From: Bradyrhizobium sediminis
GTDB taxonomy: Bacteria; Pseudomonadota; Alphaproteobacteria; Rhizobiales; Xanthobacteraceae
Length of the DNA: 64,000 nt
Direction: 5' to 3'
NCBI RefSeq assembly: GCF_018736085.1
Contig: NZ_CP076134.1
Coordinates: forward strand, 3,668,501 to 3,732,500
Below the pieces are notes generated by a model. It saw only the letters and a list, made by a program, of their open reading frames with translations, had not been told where the DNA came from and ran no database searches. Position numbers and translations under genes: made by a program. The first letter of the stretch is position 1; every line of letters begins with the position of its first letter. Shown piece by piece: positions 8,696 through 16,924 of the stretch.

Positions 8696-9826
8696 TCAGG
8701 CGGCGGCAATGACGCCCTGAAGCTGGTCGCGGACCCTGGCGCCGATCGCGCGATAGATCGCCGCATGCGGGCCGTCCGGCTCGCTGTCCACCACGGGGGT
8801 GCCCGAATCCGAGGTGGCGCGAATCGACATATGGAGCGGGATTTCGCCCAGGAACGGCACGCCAAGCCGTTCCGCCTCGCGCCGCGCGCCGCCGTGCCCG
8901 AAAATATCCGATCGGGTGCCGCATTGCGGGCACTGGAAATAACTCATGTTCTCGACGATGCCGAGAACCGGCACATTGACCTTCCTGAACATCGCAAGCC
9001 CGCGCCGCGCATCGATCAGGGAGAGATCCTGCGGCGTCGAAATGATGATCGCGCCCTTCAGCGGCACGTTCTGCGCCAGCGTCAGCTGCGCGTCGCCGGT
9101 GCCCGGTGGCATATCGACCACCAGAACATCGAGGGTGCCCCACGCGACATCGCGCAGCATCTGGGTGATGGCCGACATCACCATCGGCCCGCGCCAGATC
9201 ATCGCGGTTTCCTCCTCGACCAGAAAACCGATCGACATGATGGCAAGGCCGAAACGCCGGATCGGAATCATCTTCCGCTCGTCGTTCAATTGCGGCTTCT
9301 CGTGAATGCCGGTCAACCGCGGCACTGACGGCCCATAGATGTCGGCGTCGAGCAGACCGATCCGCAAACCGAGATCGCGCAAGCCCAATGCCAGGTTGAG
9401 CGCGGTGGTCGATTTGCCGACACCGCCCTTGCCGGAGGCCACCGCGATGACCGCGGCAATGCCGGGAATTTCCGACTGCTTCGACATCGGCGATGCCGGG
9501 CTCTGCGGCGGCCGATGCGCCGAGACCGGTTGGACGCCCGGCCCGTGCCGATGCGGCGCTGGCGGCGGCGCGGAACCAGGTTTACGTTCGGCCGTCAGCG
9601 CGACCATGGCGACGGTGACGCCGGGGATGGCGCGCACCGCGGCCTCGGCCTCGGCACGAATACTTTCCCAGGCGCGGGCCTCGGCGGCATCGACGTTGAT
9701 CGAGAAGAAGACCTTGCCGTCGTTAGCGGCGATCGCCGACAGCACATTGGCGTCGGTCAAGGCGATGCCGCGGGGCGACCTCACCCTGGCCAGCGCATTC
9801 AGAACCTGTTGCTGCGTTACGCTCAC
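8696..9826 (-). CDS. apbC: Iron-sulfur cluster carrier protein ApbC/Mrp (NBP35 family)
   Basis: The 376-aa P-loop ATPase delivers Fe-S clusters to target enzymes in the cytoplasm. Residues 1-80 form a MIP18/DUF59 domain, followed by a Pro-rich linker (84-115). The ATPase domain has the deviant Walker A SGKGGVGKST (131-140), DADIYGPS, and the cluster-binding pair C299-P-Q-C302 in YFQCPQCGT. Fusion of DUF59 to the ATPase is the usual proteobacterial form. No operon partner is visible, although the neighbourhood contains an Fe-S enzyme gene (moaA) 7 kb away. Confidence 0.93.
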   Translation of the reverse strand: MSVTQQQVLNALARVRSPRGIALTDANVLSAIAANDGKVFFSINVDAAEARAWESIRAEAEAAVRAIPGVTVAMVALTAERKPGSAPPPAPHRHGPGVQPVSAHRPPQSPASPMSKQSEIPGIAAVIAVASGKGGVGKSTTALNLALGLRDLGLRIGLLDADIYGPSVPRLTGIHEKPQLNDERKMIPIRRFGLAIMSIGFLVEEETAMIWRGPMVMSAITQMLRDVAWGTLDVLVVDMPPGTGDAQLTLAQNVPLKGAIIISTPQDLSLIDARRGLAMFRKVNVPVLGIVENMSYFQCPQCGTRSDIFGHGGARREAERLGVPFLGEIPLHMSIRATSDSGTPVVDSEPDGPHAAIYRAIGARVRDQLQGVIAAA

Positions 9827-9849
9827 GGCGCATCTCCTTGAGCCTCGTC

Positions 9850-9965
9850 GGTTCTGATTGCATCAGAACCGGGCTCTATTCTTTGCTTTGGCGCAACTTC
9901 ATTTCGCGAACCAAAGTCCAGCCCCCGCATCAAGTTCGGGGCAGATCTCGCTCGAAAATGCGATG
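9850..9965. repeat. Degenerate intergenic repeat with a 9-bp hairpin
   Basis: GGTTCTGAT (9850-9858) and ATCAGAACC (9862-9870) form a perfect inverted repeat. It is followed by text ending in CTCGCTCGAAAATGC. From memory this resembles a dispersed intergenic repeat of Bradyrhizobium-type genomes (hairpin, then a GCGAACC block and CTCGAAAA-GC end), here degraded. Only one copy was seen in the window. Confidence 0.4.
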
Positions 9966-10008
9966 CGATATTTCGGATGCGACCCATAAAGCGTTGCAGC
10001 GCAAAACG

Positions 10009-10446
10009 CTACCTCGCTCCCATGTCCTCCCGGCGCTCGACGGGGGCTGCTACGCCCTGCTCCTTGGCGGCCTCGTAGTTCAGTTCGATCATGACGCCAT
10101 TGGGGTCATCGACGAAGATCTGCCAAAGCTCGCCGCCCGGAACCTGCCGGGCATCGTATTTGAACCCCTTGGATTCCAGCCGCTGCTTCATGCCGGCAAA
10201 CCCCTGGCTGACGAAGGCGACGTGATGGACCACCCCGGAATCCGGCTTTTGCGGCTCGTCGGTCCTGGAAATATCGACCAGATGCACGACCGCCTTGCCC
10301 TCGCTGTACATCCAGGCCCCCGGAAAAGCGAAATTCGGCCGGGCACCCTTCTCCAGTCCCAGGACATCCTCGTAGAACCGGACCGTGTCGTCGAGTTTCC
10401 GGGTCCGGATATTGAAATGATCGAGCACACCCACGCTCACGCCCAT
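10009..10446 (-). CDS. VOC family (glyoxalase/dioxygenase-fold) protein
   Basis: A 145-aa vicinal-oxygen-chelate protein with two beta-alpha-beta-beta-beta modules. The start at 10446 is chosen because GGGGAG lies upstream and the fold begins right away (VGVLDHFNIRTRKLDDTVRFY); 22 upstream residues in the open frame look non-coding. Likely metal ligands are the His in LDHFNI, the His in VVHHVAF and the Glu in GVMIELNYE. This resembles glyoxalase I-type proteins, but the substrate cannot be told. It is divergent from the next dehydrogenase gene, with 212 bases between the starts. Confidence 0.85.
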   Translation of the reverse strand: MGVSVGVLDHFNIRTRKLDDTVRFYEDVLGLEKGARPNFAFPGAWMYSEGKAVVHLVDISRTDEPQKPDSGVVHHVAFVSQGFAGMKQRLESKGFKYDARQVPGGELWQIFVDDPNGVMIELNYEAAKEQGVAAPVERREDMGAR

Positions 10447-10658
10447 GACGATACACTCCCCTTTTTTTGAAGTTCTGCGCAATCCTAGCACAAAACCCTG
10501 CGCACGCGCCAAACGGAGGCGTTGCCCTCCATGCTGCAGGGCTTATTGTGCGCCTTCCGCATCTTCAGGGGGCCTGTTCCAGGACGTACCGGCCCCTCAT
10601 CGCTCCCCAGAACACGGTCCGGCTAATCCAATGCCGGCGAAACCCCAAGGTTGCTCAC

Positions 10659-11528
10659 ATGGCTAAAGTCGCTTTTCTCGGTCTCGGCGTCATGGGTTTC
10701 CCCATGGCAGGACATCTGGTCAAAAAAGGCGGCCACGAGGTGACGGTGTACAACCGCACCGCGGCGAAGGCGAAGCAATGGGCGGACAAGTTCGGCGGGC
10801 GCACGGCGGCGACCCCGAAAGCTGCGGCCGAAGGCCAGGATTTCGTGATGTGCTGCGTCGGCAACGACAATGATCTGCGCGCGGTCGCGATCGGCGCCGA
10901 CGGCGCCTTTGCCGGCATGAAGAAGGGTGCGACCTTCGTCGATCACACCACGGCCTCCGCCGAAGTCGCGCGCGAACTCGACGCCGCCGCCACCAAGGCA
11001 GGCTTCAAGTTCGTCGATGGCCCGGTGTCCGGCGGCCAGGCCGGCGCGGAAAACGGCGTATTGACCGTGATGTGCGGCGGCACTGCGGATGCCTATGCCG
11101 GCGCCGAGCCCGTCATCGCGGCCTATGCCAGGATGTGCAAGCTGCTTGGGCCCGCCGGCTCCGGGCAACTGACAAAAATGGTCAACCAGATCTGCATCGC
11201 CGGACTGGTGGAGGGCCTGTCGGAGGGCATTCATTTCGCCAAGAAGGCCGGGCTCGACGTCCAGGCGGTCATCGACACCATCTCGAAGGGCGCCGCCCAA
11301 TCCTGGCAGATGGAAAACCGCTACAAGACCATGAACGAAGGCAAGTTCGATTTCGGCTTCGCGGTGGAGTGGATGCGCAAGGACCTCTCGATCTGCCTCG
11401 CGGAATCGCGCCGCAACGGCGCCAACCTTCCGGTGACCGCGCTGGTCGATCAGTTCTATTCCGAAGTCGAGAAGATGGGCGGCAAGCGCTGGGACACGTC
11501 GAGCCTGCTGGCCCGGCTGGAGCGCTGA
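10659..11528 (+). CDS. NAD(P)-dependent beta-hydroxyacid dehydrogenase (HIBADH family)
   Basis: A 289-aa cytoplasmic oxidoreductase. The ATG at 10659 (AAGG upstream) is chosen because the Rossmann motif starts directly (FLGLGVMGFPMAGHL, residues 5-19). Family signatures follow: FVDGPVSGGQAGAENG for substrate binding and GSGQLTKMVNQICIAG, with the catalytic Lys in TKMVNQ. Relatives include 3-hydroxyisobutyrate, tartronate semialdehyde and glyoxylate/succinic-semialdehyde reductases, and the exact substrate is open. It stands alone, followed by a palindromic repeat. Confidence 0.9.
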   Translation: MAKVAFLGLGVMGFPMAGHLVKKGGHEVTVYNRTAAKAKQWADKFGGRTAATPKAAAEGQDFVMCCVGNDNDLRAVAIGADGAFAGMKKGATFVDHTTASAEVARELDAAATKAGFKFVDGPVSGGQAGAENGVLTVMCGGTADAYAGAEPVIAAYARMCKLLGPAGSGQLTKMVNQICIAGLVEGLSEGIHFAKKAGLDVQAVIDTISKGAAQSWQMENRYKTMNEGKFDFGFAVEWMRKDLSICLAESRRNGANLPVTALVDQFYSEVEKMGGKRWDTSSLLARLER

Positions 11529-11572
11529 GCAATATTAGCGGGCCTCCCCGCGGAGGGACGCGCCAAGACCGC

Positions 11573-11658
11573 CGTCATTGCGAGCGCAAGCGAAGCAATC
11601 CATCCCACCGCGGAAAGAAGAGTGGATTGCTTCGTCGCTGCGCTCCTCCCAATGAGGA
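11573..11658. repeat. Palindromic intergenic repeat
   Basis: The stretch ATTGCGAGCGCAAGCGAAGC (from 11577) continuing with AATCCA is matched by the inverted arm TGGATTGCTTCGTCGCTGCG (from 11632) ending in CTCCTCCCAAT. This is the form of the abundant ATTGCGAGC...GAAGCAATCC palindromic repeats I recall from Bradyrhizobium and relatives. It lies between the dehydrogenase gene and the AT-rich two-gene module. Only one copy was seen in this window. Confidence 0.6.
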
Positions 11659-11770
11659 AACAACGTATAATTGCGTAATGGCGGGACCGCTGTCGCCCAG
11701 CCACACGAATGCGCTGCCCGGTGCATAGGCTTCGCATCGAACCGAGCACTGCGTCCATTAGGGGGTCGAT

Positions 11771-11935
11771 ATGTCGGTTGATCAAGGGATTGGTCTCGTA
11801 GGAATCATCTTAGCGGTAATTTTCGGGGTCTTCGCTGCAAAGCACGTCATCAATCGCAACCGGAGCCAGCGCCAAAGCACTGGCAAGAACAGCATTGGTA
11901 TTCAATCTGGACGCGATACCAAGATCGACCGATGA
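11771..11935 (+). CDS. Small single-span membrane protein (54 aa) of an accessory pair
   Basis: An overlooked short gene with a strong ribosome site (GGGGG at 11761-11765 before ATG at 11771). The product has one membrane helix (about residues 6-27, GIGLVGIILAVIFGVFAAKH), a basic stretch NRNRSQRQ, and a polar tail ending NSIGIQSGRDTKIDR. The tail motif IQSGRD resembles LQAGRD near the N-terminus of the next protein. Its stop overlaps the next start (ATGA at 11932-11935), so the two are translationally coupled. No known family recognised. It may anchor or sense for its partner at the membrane (inference). Confidence 0.7.
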   Translation: MSVDQGIGLVGIILAVIFGVFAAKHVINRNRSQRQSTGKNSIGIQSGRDTKIDR

Positions 11936-12972
11936 CGGATCAGGATCAGAAAGCCGGTTCCGGCGCGACAGCTCTTCAGGCTGGCCGAGATATTATCATA
12001 CAGCATGGAATGACGCCGGAACAAATGACGCAGATTATGGTGTCCATGGCAAGAACGCTATCGACCTACCAGGCTGAGGCCCGTGAGGAAGCAGATGCCC
12101 GGCTCGCATCTTTTCGAGAAGAACTCTTAAGAACGTTCGCAGAGCCCGGCAAAGCTAATCCCGAGGCATTTCGTGATCCTGATTTTCAATACCTGCTGAA
12201 CGATTCCCAAGAATCGTTTGCTCGCTCAGGCGATGAAGCGGTTCGGGACACACTAGTCGATATTATCGCAAGAAGGTCTTTGGAAAAGACACGCACGCGT
12301 CTTGCGCTGACGCTAAACGATGCCGCGACAAAAGCAACCAATCTAACCGCGAATGAATTTGCCGCGCTTTCGCTCATATATGTGGCGCGGTACACCATTA
12401 GGCACAATATAGGGACGTTTGAACAATTTTGCGAATACGTCAAAAACAATTTGATTCCGTTCGTTAAAGACATCTCGCGTGAGCAATCATCCTTTGGACA
12501 TATGCAAACGCAATCCTGTGGGTCAATCTCATTGGGCCAAGCTGATCTCTTTGATCTCTTTCGAACTAGCTATGGGGGCGTTCTTGGAGTGGGTTTTGAT
12601 AGAGCGCAACTAGAGAGCCATCTTCCGGATGGCAAGAAGAATGCGATGGATATGTTATTGATCCCTTCACTCCACGACGCATCCAAGCTTCAGCCCGCCG
12701 CCATCACATTTGACGTTCTGAAATCGAAAGCATCAGAAACAGGTTTGACTGAGAATGAACTTCAGAATGTTTGGAATCTATTCGTAAGCACGATCCCGCC
12801 CCTAAATGAACTGCTGCCGCCAATTATATCTGATTTCGAGTCATTAACCGACGTGTGGAACAATACACTATTGAAGAATTTTGATTTGACGCCGGTAGGA
12901 ATTGCGATCGGTCACGCCAACGCTAAACGCGTAATCGGGTTTGATGCCCCCTTAGATGTATGGATAAAATAG
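11932..12972 (+). CDS. LPO_1073/Vpar_1526-like protein of unknown function
   Basis: A 346-aa soluble protein. Residues 1-25 hold a short polar segment with LQAGRDIIIQHG. A charged helical, probably coiled-coil stretch follows (residues 26-65, MTPEQMTQIM... to EELLRTFAE). The globular C-terminal part has FRDPDFQYLLNDSQESFARS and RRSLEKTRTRLALTLNDAA. This order matches my memory of the uncharacterised LPO_1073/Vpar_1526 family. The gene is clearly richer in A/T and rarer codons than its neighbours, suggesting horizontal acquisition. It is coupled to the small membrane protein gene. No catalytic motif is visible, so no activity is proposed. Confidence 0.72.
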   Translation: MTDQDQKAGSGATALQAGRDIIIQHGMTPEQMTQIMVSMARTLSTYQAEAREEADARLASFREELLRTFAEPGKANPEAFRDPDFQYLLNDSQESFARSGDEAVRDTLVDIIARRSLEKTRTRLALTLNDAATKATNLTANEFAALSLIYVARYTIRHNIGTFEQFCEYVKNNLIPFVKDISREQSSFGHMQTQSCGSISLGQADLFDLFRTSYGGVLGVGFDRAQLESHLPDGKKNAMDMLLIPSLHDASKLQPAAITFDVLKSKASETGLTENELQNVWNLFVSTIPPLNELLPPIISDFESLTDVWNNTLLKNFDLTPVGIAIGHANAKRVIGFDAPLDVWIK

Positions 12973-13102
12973 CGATGGGGCTGAACCGGCATTGAGGGGA
13001 TTGGCGCCGGAGGCGACGGACGCGCGTGACATGGATTGCCGGATTTGGTCCGGATCAACGCCATTCCGGGCGGCTTCCGGACAGCCCACGCAGGAGGTTA
13101 AT

Positions 13103-13118
13103 TTAACCACCCGTTAAC
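13103..13118 (+). promoter_or_regulatory. Perfect CtrA-binding box upstream of the histidine kinase gene
   Basis: TTAACCACCCGTTAAC fits TTAA-N7-TTAAC exactly. It ends 55 bases before the kinase start codon, so it probably overlaps or closely precedes the promoter. It is the second such site in the window; both are in front of genes with plausible cell-cycle or envelope roles. Confidence 0.65.
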
Positions 13119-13173
13119 GTGATTCTTTAGCGCTTTAAGGTCGCCCTTAATAATTTAGCGCCAGAGATAGACA

Positions 13174-14823
13174 ATGCAAAAAGCCCGCGCGGTCCGCGGG
13201 CAGGATTTGTGTTGTTTGATGAGTAGACCCGCAGAAAAGCCCGAAGTCGTCCAGCTTCCGGCTGAAGCGCCCGTCGTCGTGCCGGTGAGCAACCGCCGTG
13301 CGGCCGCGCAGCGGGTGCGCGAGGCCCGCGACAGGTTAACTTCGACCAGCGGAACCCGTCCCGCTTTCGATCGCGAGCTGCTCCGGCAATATGCCCAGAC
13401 GCGGGTGTCGGCGTCCTACGTCGTCATGCTGCTGGTGGTGGCAACCGGCCTCTTGTTCGGCTTCTGGATGGAGCCGATCTCGGCGGCGGCGTGGACCTGC
13501 GGCATGTTCTGCATTCATGCCGTCATCATCCGCCACTGCCGCAGGTTCCTCGGCGAATCTCCCTCGCTTACCGCCACCCGCAAGTGGCGCACCCGGTTCG
13601 TGCTGCTCGATCTGCTTTACGGCCTGTGCTGGACGGCGATCCTGATCCACCCGGCCAGCCTCGACGTGGTTTCCAACACGCTGATGATGTTCCTGATGCT
13701 GCTGGTGATCGCGGTATCGAGCATGCTGGCGGCCAGCCTGCCGATCGCCGCCCTGGTGGCGACCGCGCCGGTGACGGCGGCGATCGCGGTGAATTTCGTG
13801 CTGAGCGGGACCTTCGACAATTACGTGCTCGCCCTGCTCGCGATCGCCGCCGAAGGATATTTCGCGCTGCTCGCGCATCGCCTGCATTCGACGACATTGG
13901 CGACGCTGGAGGCGCGCGCTGAAAAGGATGCGCTGATCGGCGAACTCGAGCAGGCCAAGGCGATATCCGACGAGGCGCGGCATCGCGCCGAATCCGCCAA
14001 CGTCGCGAAGTCGCGGTTTCTCGCGCAGATGAGCCACGAGTTGCGCACGCCGCTGAACGCGATCCTCGGATTTTCCGAGGTGATGAAGAGCGAGATCTTC
14101 GGCGCGCACGCCGTGCCGGTATACAAGGAATATTCCGCCGACATCCACAATTCGGGCGTGCACCTGCTCAACCTGATCAACGAGATTCTCGACCTGTCGC
14201 GGATCGAAGCCGGACGGTACGAACTCAACGAGGAAGCGGTGTCGCTGGTGCATGTCGTTGCCGACTGCCATCACCTCTTGAAACTGCGCGCCTCCAGCCG
14301 CGGCATCACCATTCACGAGGTGTTCGAGCAGGGCATGCCGCGGATCTGGGGCGACGAGCGCGCCACCCGTCAGATCGTGCTCAACCTGCTGTCGAACTCG
14401 ATCAAGTTCACCCCGCAGGGCGGCGAGATCTGGCTGAAGGTCGGCTGGACCGCGTCCGGCGGACAATATCTGAGCGTCAAGGATACCGGCTCGGGAATCG
14501 CCGAGGACGAAATCCCGATCGTGCTGGCGTCGTTCGGCCAGGGTTCCAATTCGATCAAGTCAGCCGAACAGGGCGCGGGGCTCGGCCTGCCGATCGCGAA
14601 AAGCCTGATCGACATGCATGGCGGCACCTTCACGCTGAAATCGAAGCTTCGCATCGGTACCGAAGTCATCGTCACCTTCCCGCCGGAGCGCGTGATGTCC
14701 GCGCTGGCGCCGATGGCCGAGGAGGCTCCGCCGCTGCAGCCGCAATCCGCCGCCACCGTGACCGCCGAAGACAAGCGCCGGATCCGCAGACAGCCGATCA
14801 TGAGCGCCGGCACCGGCCTGTAA
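13174..14823 (+). CDS. PleC/PdhS-like membrane sensor histidine kinase
   Basis: A 549-aa two-component kinase. About six membrane helices lie between residues 80 and 235. A coiled-coil follows (KDALIGELEQAKAISDEARHR), then the HisKA H-box MSHELRTPLNAILGFSEVMK with phospho-acceptor His288 and DIHNSGVHLLNLINEILDLS. The ATPase domain has the N-box LLSNSIKFTP, G1 DTGSGIAEDE and G2 GAGLGLPIAK. The text after the H-box is typical of the PleC/DivJ/PdhS kinases that act on DivK. No receiver domain or adjacent response regulator is present. A later start at Met16 (13219) is possible. Confidence 0.9.
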   Translation: MQKARAVRGQDLCCLMSRPAEKPEVVQLPAEAPVVVPVSNRRAAAQRVREARDRLTSTSGTRPAFDRELLRQYAQTRVSASYVVMLLVVATGLLFGFWMEPISAAAWTCGMFCIHAVIIRHCRRFLGESPSLTATRKWRTRFVLLDLLYGLCWTAILIHPASLDVVSNTLMMFLMLLVIAVSSMLAASLPIAALVATAPVTAAIAVNFVLSGTFDNYVLALLAIAAEGYFALLAHRLHSTTLATLEARAEKDALIGELEQAKAISDEARHRAESANVAKSRFLAQMSHELRTPLNAILGFSEVMKSEIFGAHAVPVYKEYSADIHNSGVHLLNLINEILDLSRIEAGRYELNEEAVSLVHVVADCHHLLKLRASSRGITIHEVFEQGMPRIWGDERATRQIVLNLLSNSIKFTPQGGEIWLKVGWTASGGQYLSVKDTGSGIAEDEIPIVLASFGQGSNSIKSAEQGAGLGLPIAKSLIDMHGGTFTLKSKLRIGTEVIVTFPPERVMSALAPMAEEAPPLQPQSAATVTAEDKRRIRRQPIMSAGTGL

Positions 14824-14868
14824 CAGGAGCGCTTGCGCAACCGACGGAATCCGATTCACTATCTTCCG

Positions 14869-15078
14869 ATGAGCAAAGAAACGCCGTGCACCGCAGTTTG
14901 TATGATCGATCCCAGAACCAGCCTTTGCTTCGGCTGCGGCCGTACCTTGCCGGAGATCGCGCGCTGGCAGGAGATGGACGGCGCGGAGCGGCATGCCGTC
15001 ATGGCGCAGCTTCCGGCGCGCATGGTCGAGGCCGGGCTTGCTCCGCCCGCGACGGCGGCGGCCGCGAAGCCGGCCTGA
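14869..15078 (+). CDS. DUF1289 small cysteine-rich protein
   Basis: A 69-aa protein. The ATG at 14869 is preferred over an upstream TTG (14833) because the conserved domain starts at residue 5. DUF1289 hallmarks are all present: PCTAVCMIDP, LCFGCGRT and the EIARW segment, giving four Cys likely to bind a metal or Fe-S cluster. The family is widespread in proteobacteria and its function is not established. It is followed closely by the retropepsin-like gene, so the two may share a transcript. Confidence 0.88.
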   Translation: MSKETPCTAVCMIDPRTSLCFGCGRTLPEIARWQEMDGAERHAVMAQLPARMVEAGLAPPATAAAAKPA

Positions 15079-15109
15079 CAGGCGACGACACCTGCATGGG
15101 AGGCGCGTC

Positions 15110-15622
15110 GTGAGCCGCTTTCTGCTCGTGCTCCTGATGCTGGCGGCGACGGCCGGCGCCGTGGTCGCCTACAAGGATCCGGAACAGCTCGCGCGCGCCA
15201 GCGACAGCGTGTCCGACATGCTGCGCAAACGAACCGTATCGACGGGGCGCGCGGTGCAGATCGCGCGCGGCCAGGGCGGTGAGTTCGCGCTGCGCGCCAA
15301 AATCAATGGCGTCAGCGCCCCGATGGTGATCGATACCGGCGCGACCTCTGTCGTGCTGACCTGGGAAACGGCCAAGGCGGCCGGGCTGCCGCTCGAGCTG
15401 CTCATATATAATGTCGACGTCGAGACCGCCGGTGGACACACCAAGGCCGCGCGGCTGACGCTCGATCGCCTGGCGATCGGCAAGCTGGTCGAGCGTTCGG
15501 TGCCGGCCCTCGTGGTGCCGCGCGGACAGATGAAAACCAACCTGCTCGGGATGAGTTTTCTGGACCGGCTGGAAAGCTGGGAAGTGCGCGCCGACCGGCT
15601 GATGCTGCACGGCTACCCGTAG
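15110..15622 (+). CDS. Retropepsin-like aspartic protease (TIGR02281/clan AA family)
   Basis: A 170-aa membrane-anchored protease-like protein. GTG at 15110 follows GGGAGG and starts the hydrophobic anchor (residues 2-20), so the periplasm is the likely site. The active-site motif VIDTGATSVVLT (catalytic D75-T76-G77) and the flap-like region around NVDVETAGG match single-domain bacterial retropepsins, which act as dimers. A second conserved part, LLGMSFLDRLESWEV, closes the domain. No substrate is known for close relatives that I can name. The spacing of 31 bases from the DUF1289 gene suggests co-transcription. Confidence 0.88.
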   Translation: MSRFLLVLLMLAATAGAVVAYKDPEQLARASDSVSDMLRKRTVSTGRAVQIARGQGGEFALRAKINGVSAPMVIDTGATSVVLTWETAKAAGLPLELLIYNVDVETAGGHTKAARLTLDRLAIGKLVERSVPALVVPRGQMKTNLLGMSFLDRLESWEVRADRLMLHGYP

Positions 15623-15636
15623 CGCCGTCGAGCGGA

Positions 15637-16674
15637 TCAAGCCGCGATCGGGGCCACCGCGCGGTCCGCGACCAGCGCGATCGCATCGTGCAGTACGCTG
15701 ACACCCGCTTCTTGCTTGACGCCGTTCTCGGCGAGGTGGCGGCGGAAGGCGCGCGCGCCGGGCACGCCGTGGAACGCGCCGACCAAATGCCGCGTCATCG
15801 AATGCAGCCGCGTGCCCTGCGCCAGCTGATCCTCGATATAAGGAATCATCGCCTCGAACACGTCTTTCATCGTAGCGTAAGGGGCAGCCTCGCCGAACAA
15901 TTCGGGATCAGCCGCCAGCAACCGCCACGGCTCATGGTAGGCCGCCCGCCCGATCATCACGCCGTCGACATGATCGAGGTGCTGCTTCGCCGCGGCGAGA
16001 TCGGGGATGCCGCCGTTGATGATGACGGGTACCTTGGGCATCGACGCCTTCAGCCGGTACACCCGGTCATAGTCGAGCGGCGGGACGTCGCGGTTTTCCT
16101 TCGGCGACAATCCGTTGAGCCAGGCCTTGCGGGCATGCACGATCAGCGCATCCGCGCCGGCGGCGACGACGCTGCGCGCTAGCGTATCCAGCGCGATTTC
16201 CGGATCCTGGTCGTCGATGCCGATCCGGCATTTCACCGTGACGGGAACGCCAACCGCGCGCTTCATGGCGTGGACGCCCTCGGCAACCAGCGCCGGCTCC
16301 GCCATCAGGCAGGCGCCGCAGCGGCCGTCCTTCACCCGGTCCGACGGGCAGCCGACATTGAGATTGATCTCGTCATAGCCGAAATCCTCGCCGATCTTCG
16401 CAGCGGCCGCGAGATCACGCGGCTCCGAACCGCCAAGCTGCAGCGCCACCGGATGTTCGCTTTGATCGAAGCCGAGCAGCCGCGCGCGATCGCCATGGAT
16501 GATGGCGCCGGTGGTCAGCATCTCCGTGTAGAGCCGGGCGCGCCGCGTCATCAGACGGTGGAAGACGCGGCAATGCCGGTCGGTCCAGTCCATCATGGGC
16601 GCCACGGAAAAGCGGTGGTGATTGGGGTTCAAGCGTTTGTCCAGTATTCGGCAACAGGCGTCAGGCGTCTTCAT
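15637..16674 (-). CDS. dusA: tRNA-dihydrouridine synthase A
   Basis: A 345-aa FMN enzyme that reduces uridine in the tRNA D-loop. The start at 16674 is chosen from among in-frame codons because it leads directly to the conserved FSVAPMMDWTDRHCR. The catalytic Cys109 lies in INLNVGCPSDRV, with the FMN/phosphate-binding VHARKAWLNGLSP and VIINGGI further on. Length and motifs fit DusA rather than DusB or DusC. It is transcribed toward the retropepsin gene and stops 14 bases from it, so the two converge. Confidence 0.95.
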   Translation of the reverse strand: MKTPDACCRILDKRLNPNHHRFSVAPMMDWTDRHCRVFHRLMTRRARLYTEMLTTGAIIHGDRARLLGFDQSEHPVALQLGGSEPRDLAAAAKIGEDFGYDEINLNVGCPSDRVKDGRCGACLMAEPALVAEGVHAMKRAVGVPVTVKCRIGIDDQDPEIALDTLARSVVAAGADALIVHARKAWLNGLSPKENRDVPPLDYDRVYRLKASMPKVPVIINGGIPDLAAAKQHLDHVDGVMIGRAAYHEPWRLLAADPELFGEAAPYATMKDVFEAMIPYIEDQLAQGTRLHSMTRHLVGAFHGVPGARAFRRHLAENGVKQEAGVSVLHDAIALVADRAVAPIAA

Positions 16675-16763
16675 GTAAAGGCCAACCGGACATATTTGTA
16701 GCTGTTTTTGCCCTCTCTGGCGCAAAAATAGCGGCGCCGGTCGATGCCAGCTTCAGTGTGACC

Positions 16764-16921
16764 TTAAATTGGATGTTGCCGCGGGCGGACCTCCATCGCA
16801 ATCCATCGCAGTTCGATGAATTCCGCGATTCCCGCCTTACCGCCAAACCGGCCACAGCCCGACGCCTTGACGCCACCGAGCGGCATTTACGCCTCATCGC
16901 GCAAGGTGGCGGCCCCCGTGA
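16764..16921 (-). pseudogene. C-terminal remnant of an aldehyde dehydrogenase gene
   Basis: Minus-strand reading gives RDEA, a TAA stop, then MPLGGVKASGCGRFGG and KAGIAEFIELRWIAME up to a natural TAA at 16764. This aligns with the last ~50 residues of the intact aldehyde dehydrogenase at 39318-40769 (HDEAQMPFGGVKASGYGRFG...), including the final QHPI/QHYPI. The stop falls exactly at the Gln codon between DEA and MP. Everything upstream of this piece is gone: it begins directly at the stop codon of the TRAP dctM gene. It is the scar of a lost gene that once followed the transporter. Confidence 0.8.
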
Positions 16922-16924
16922 ACG

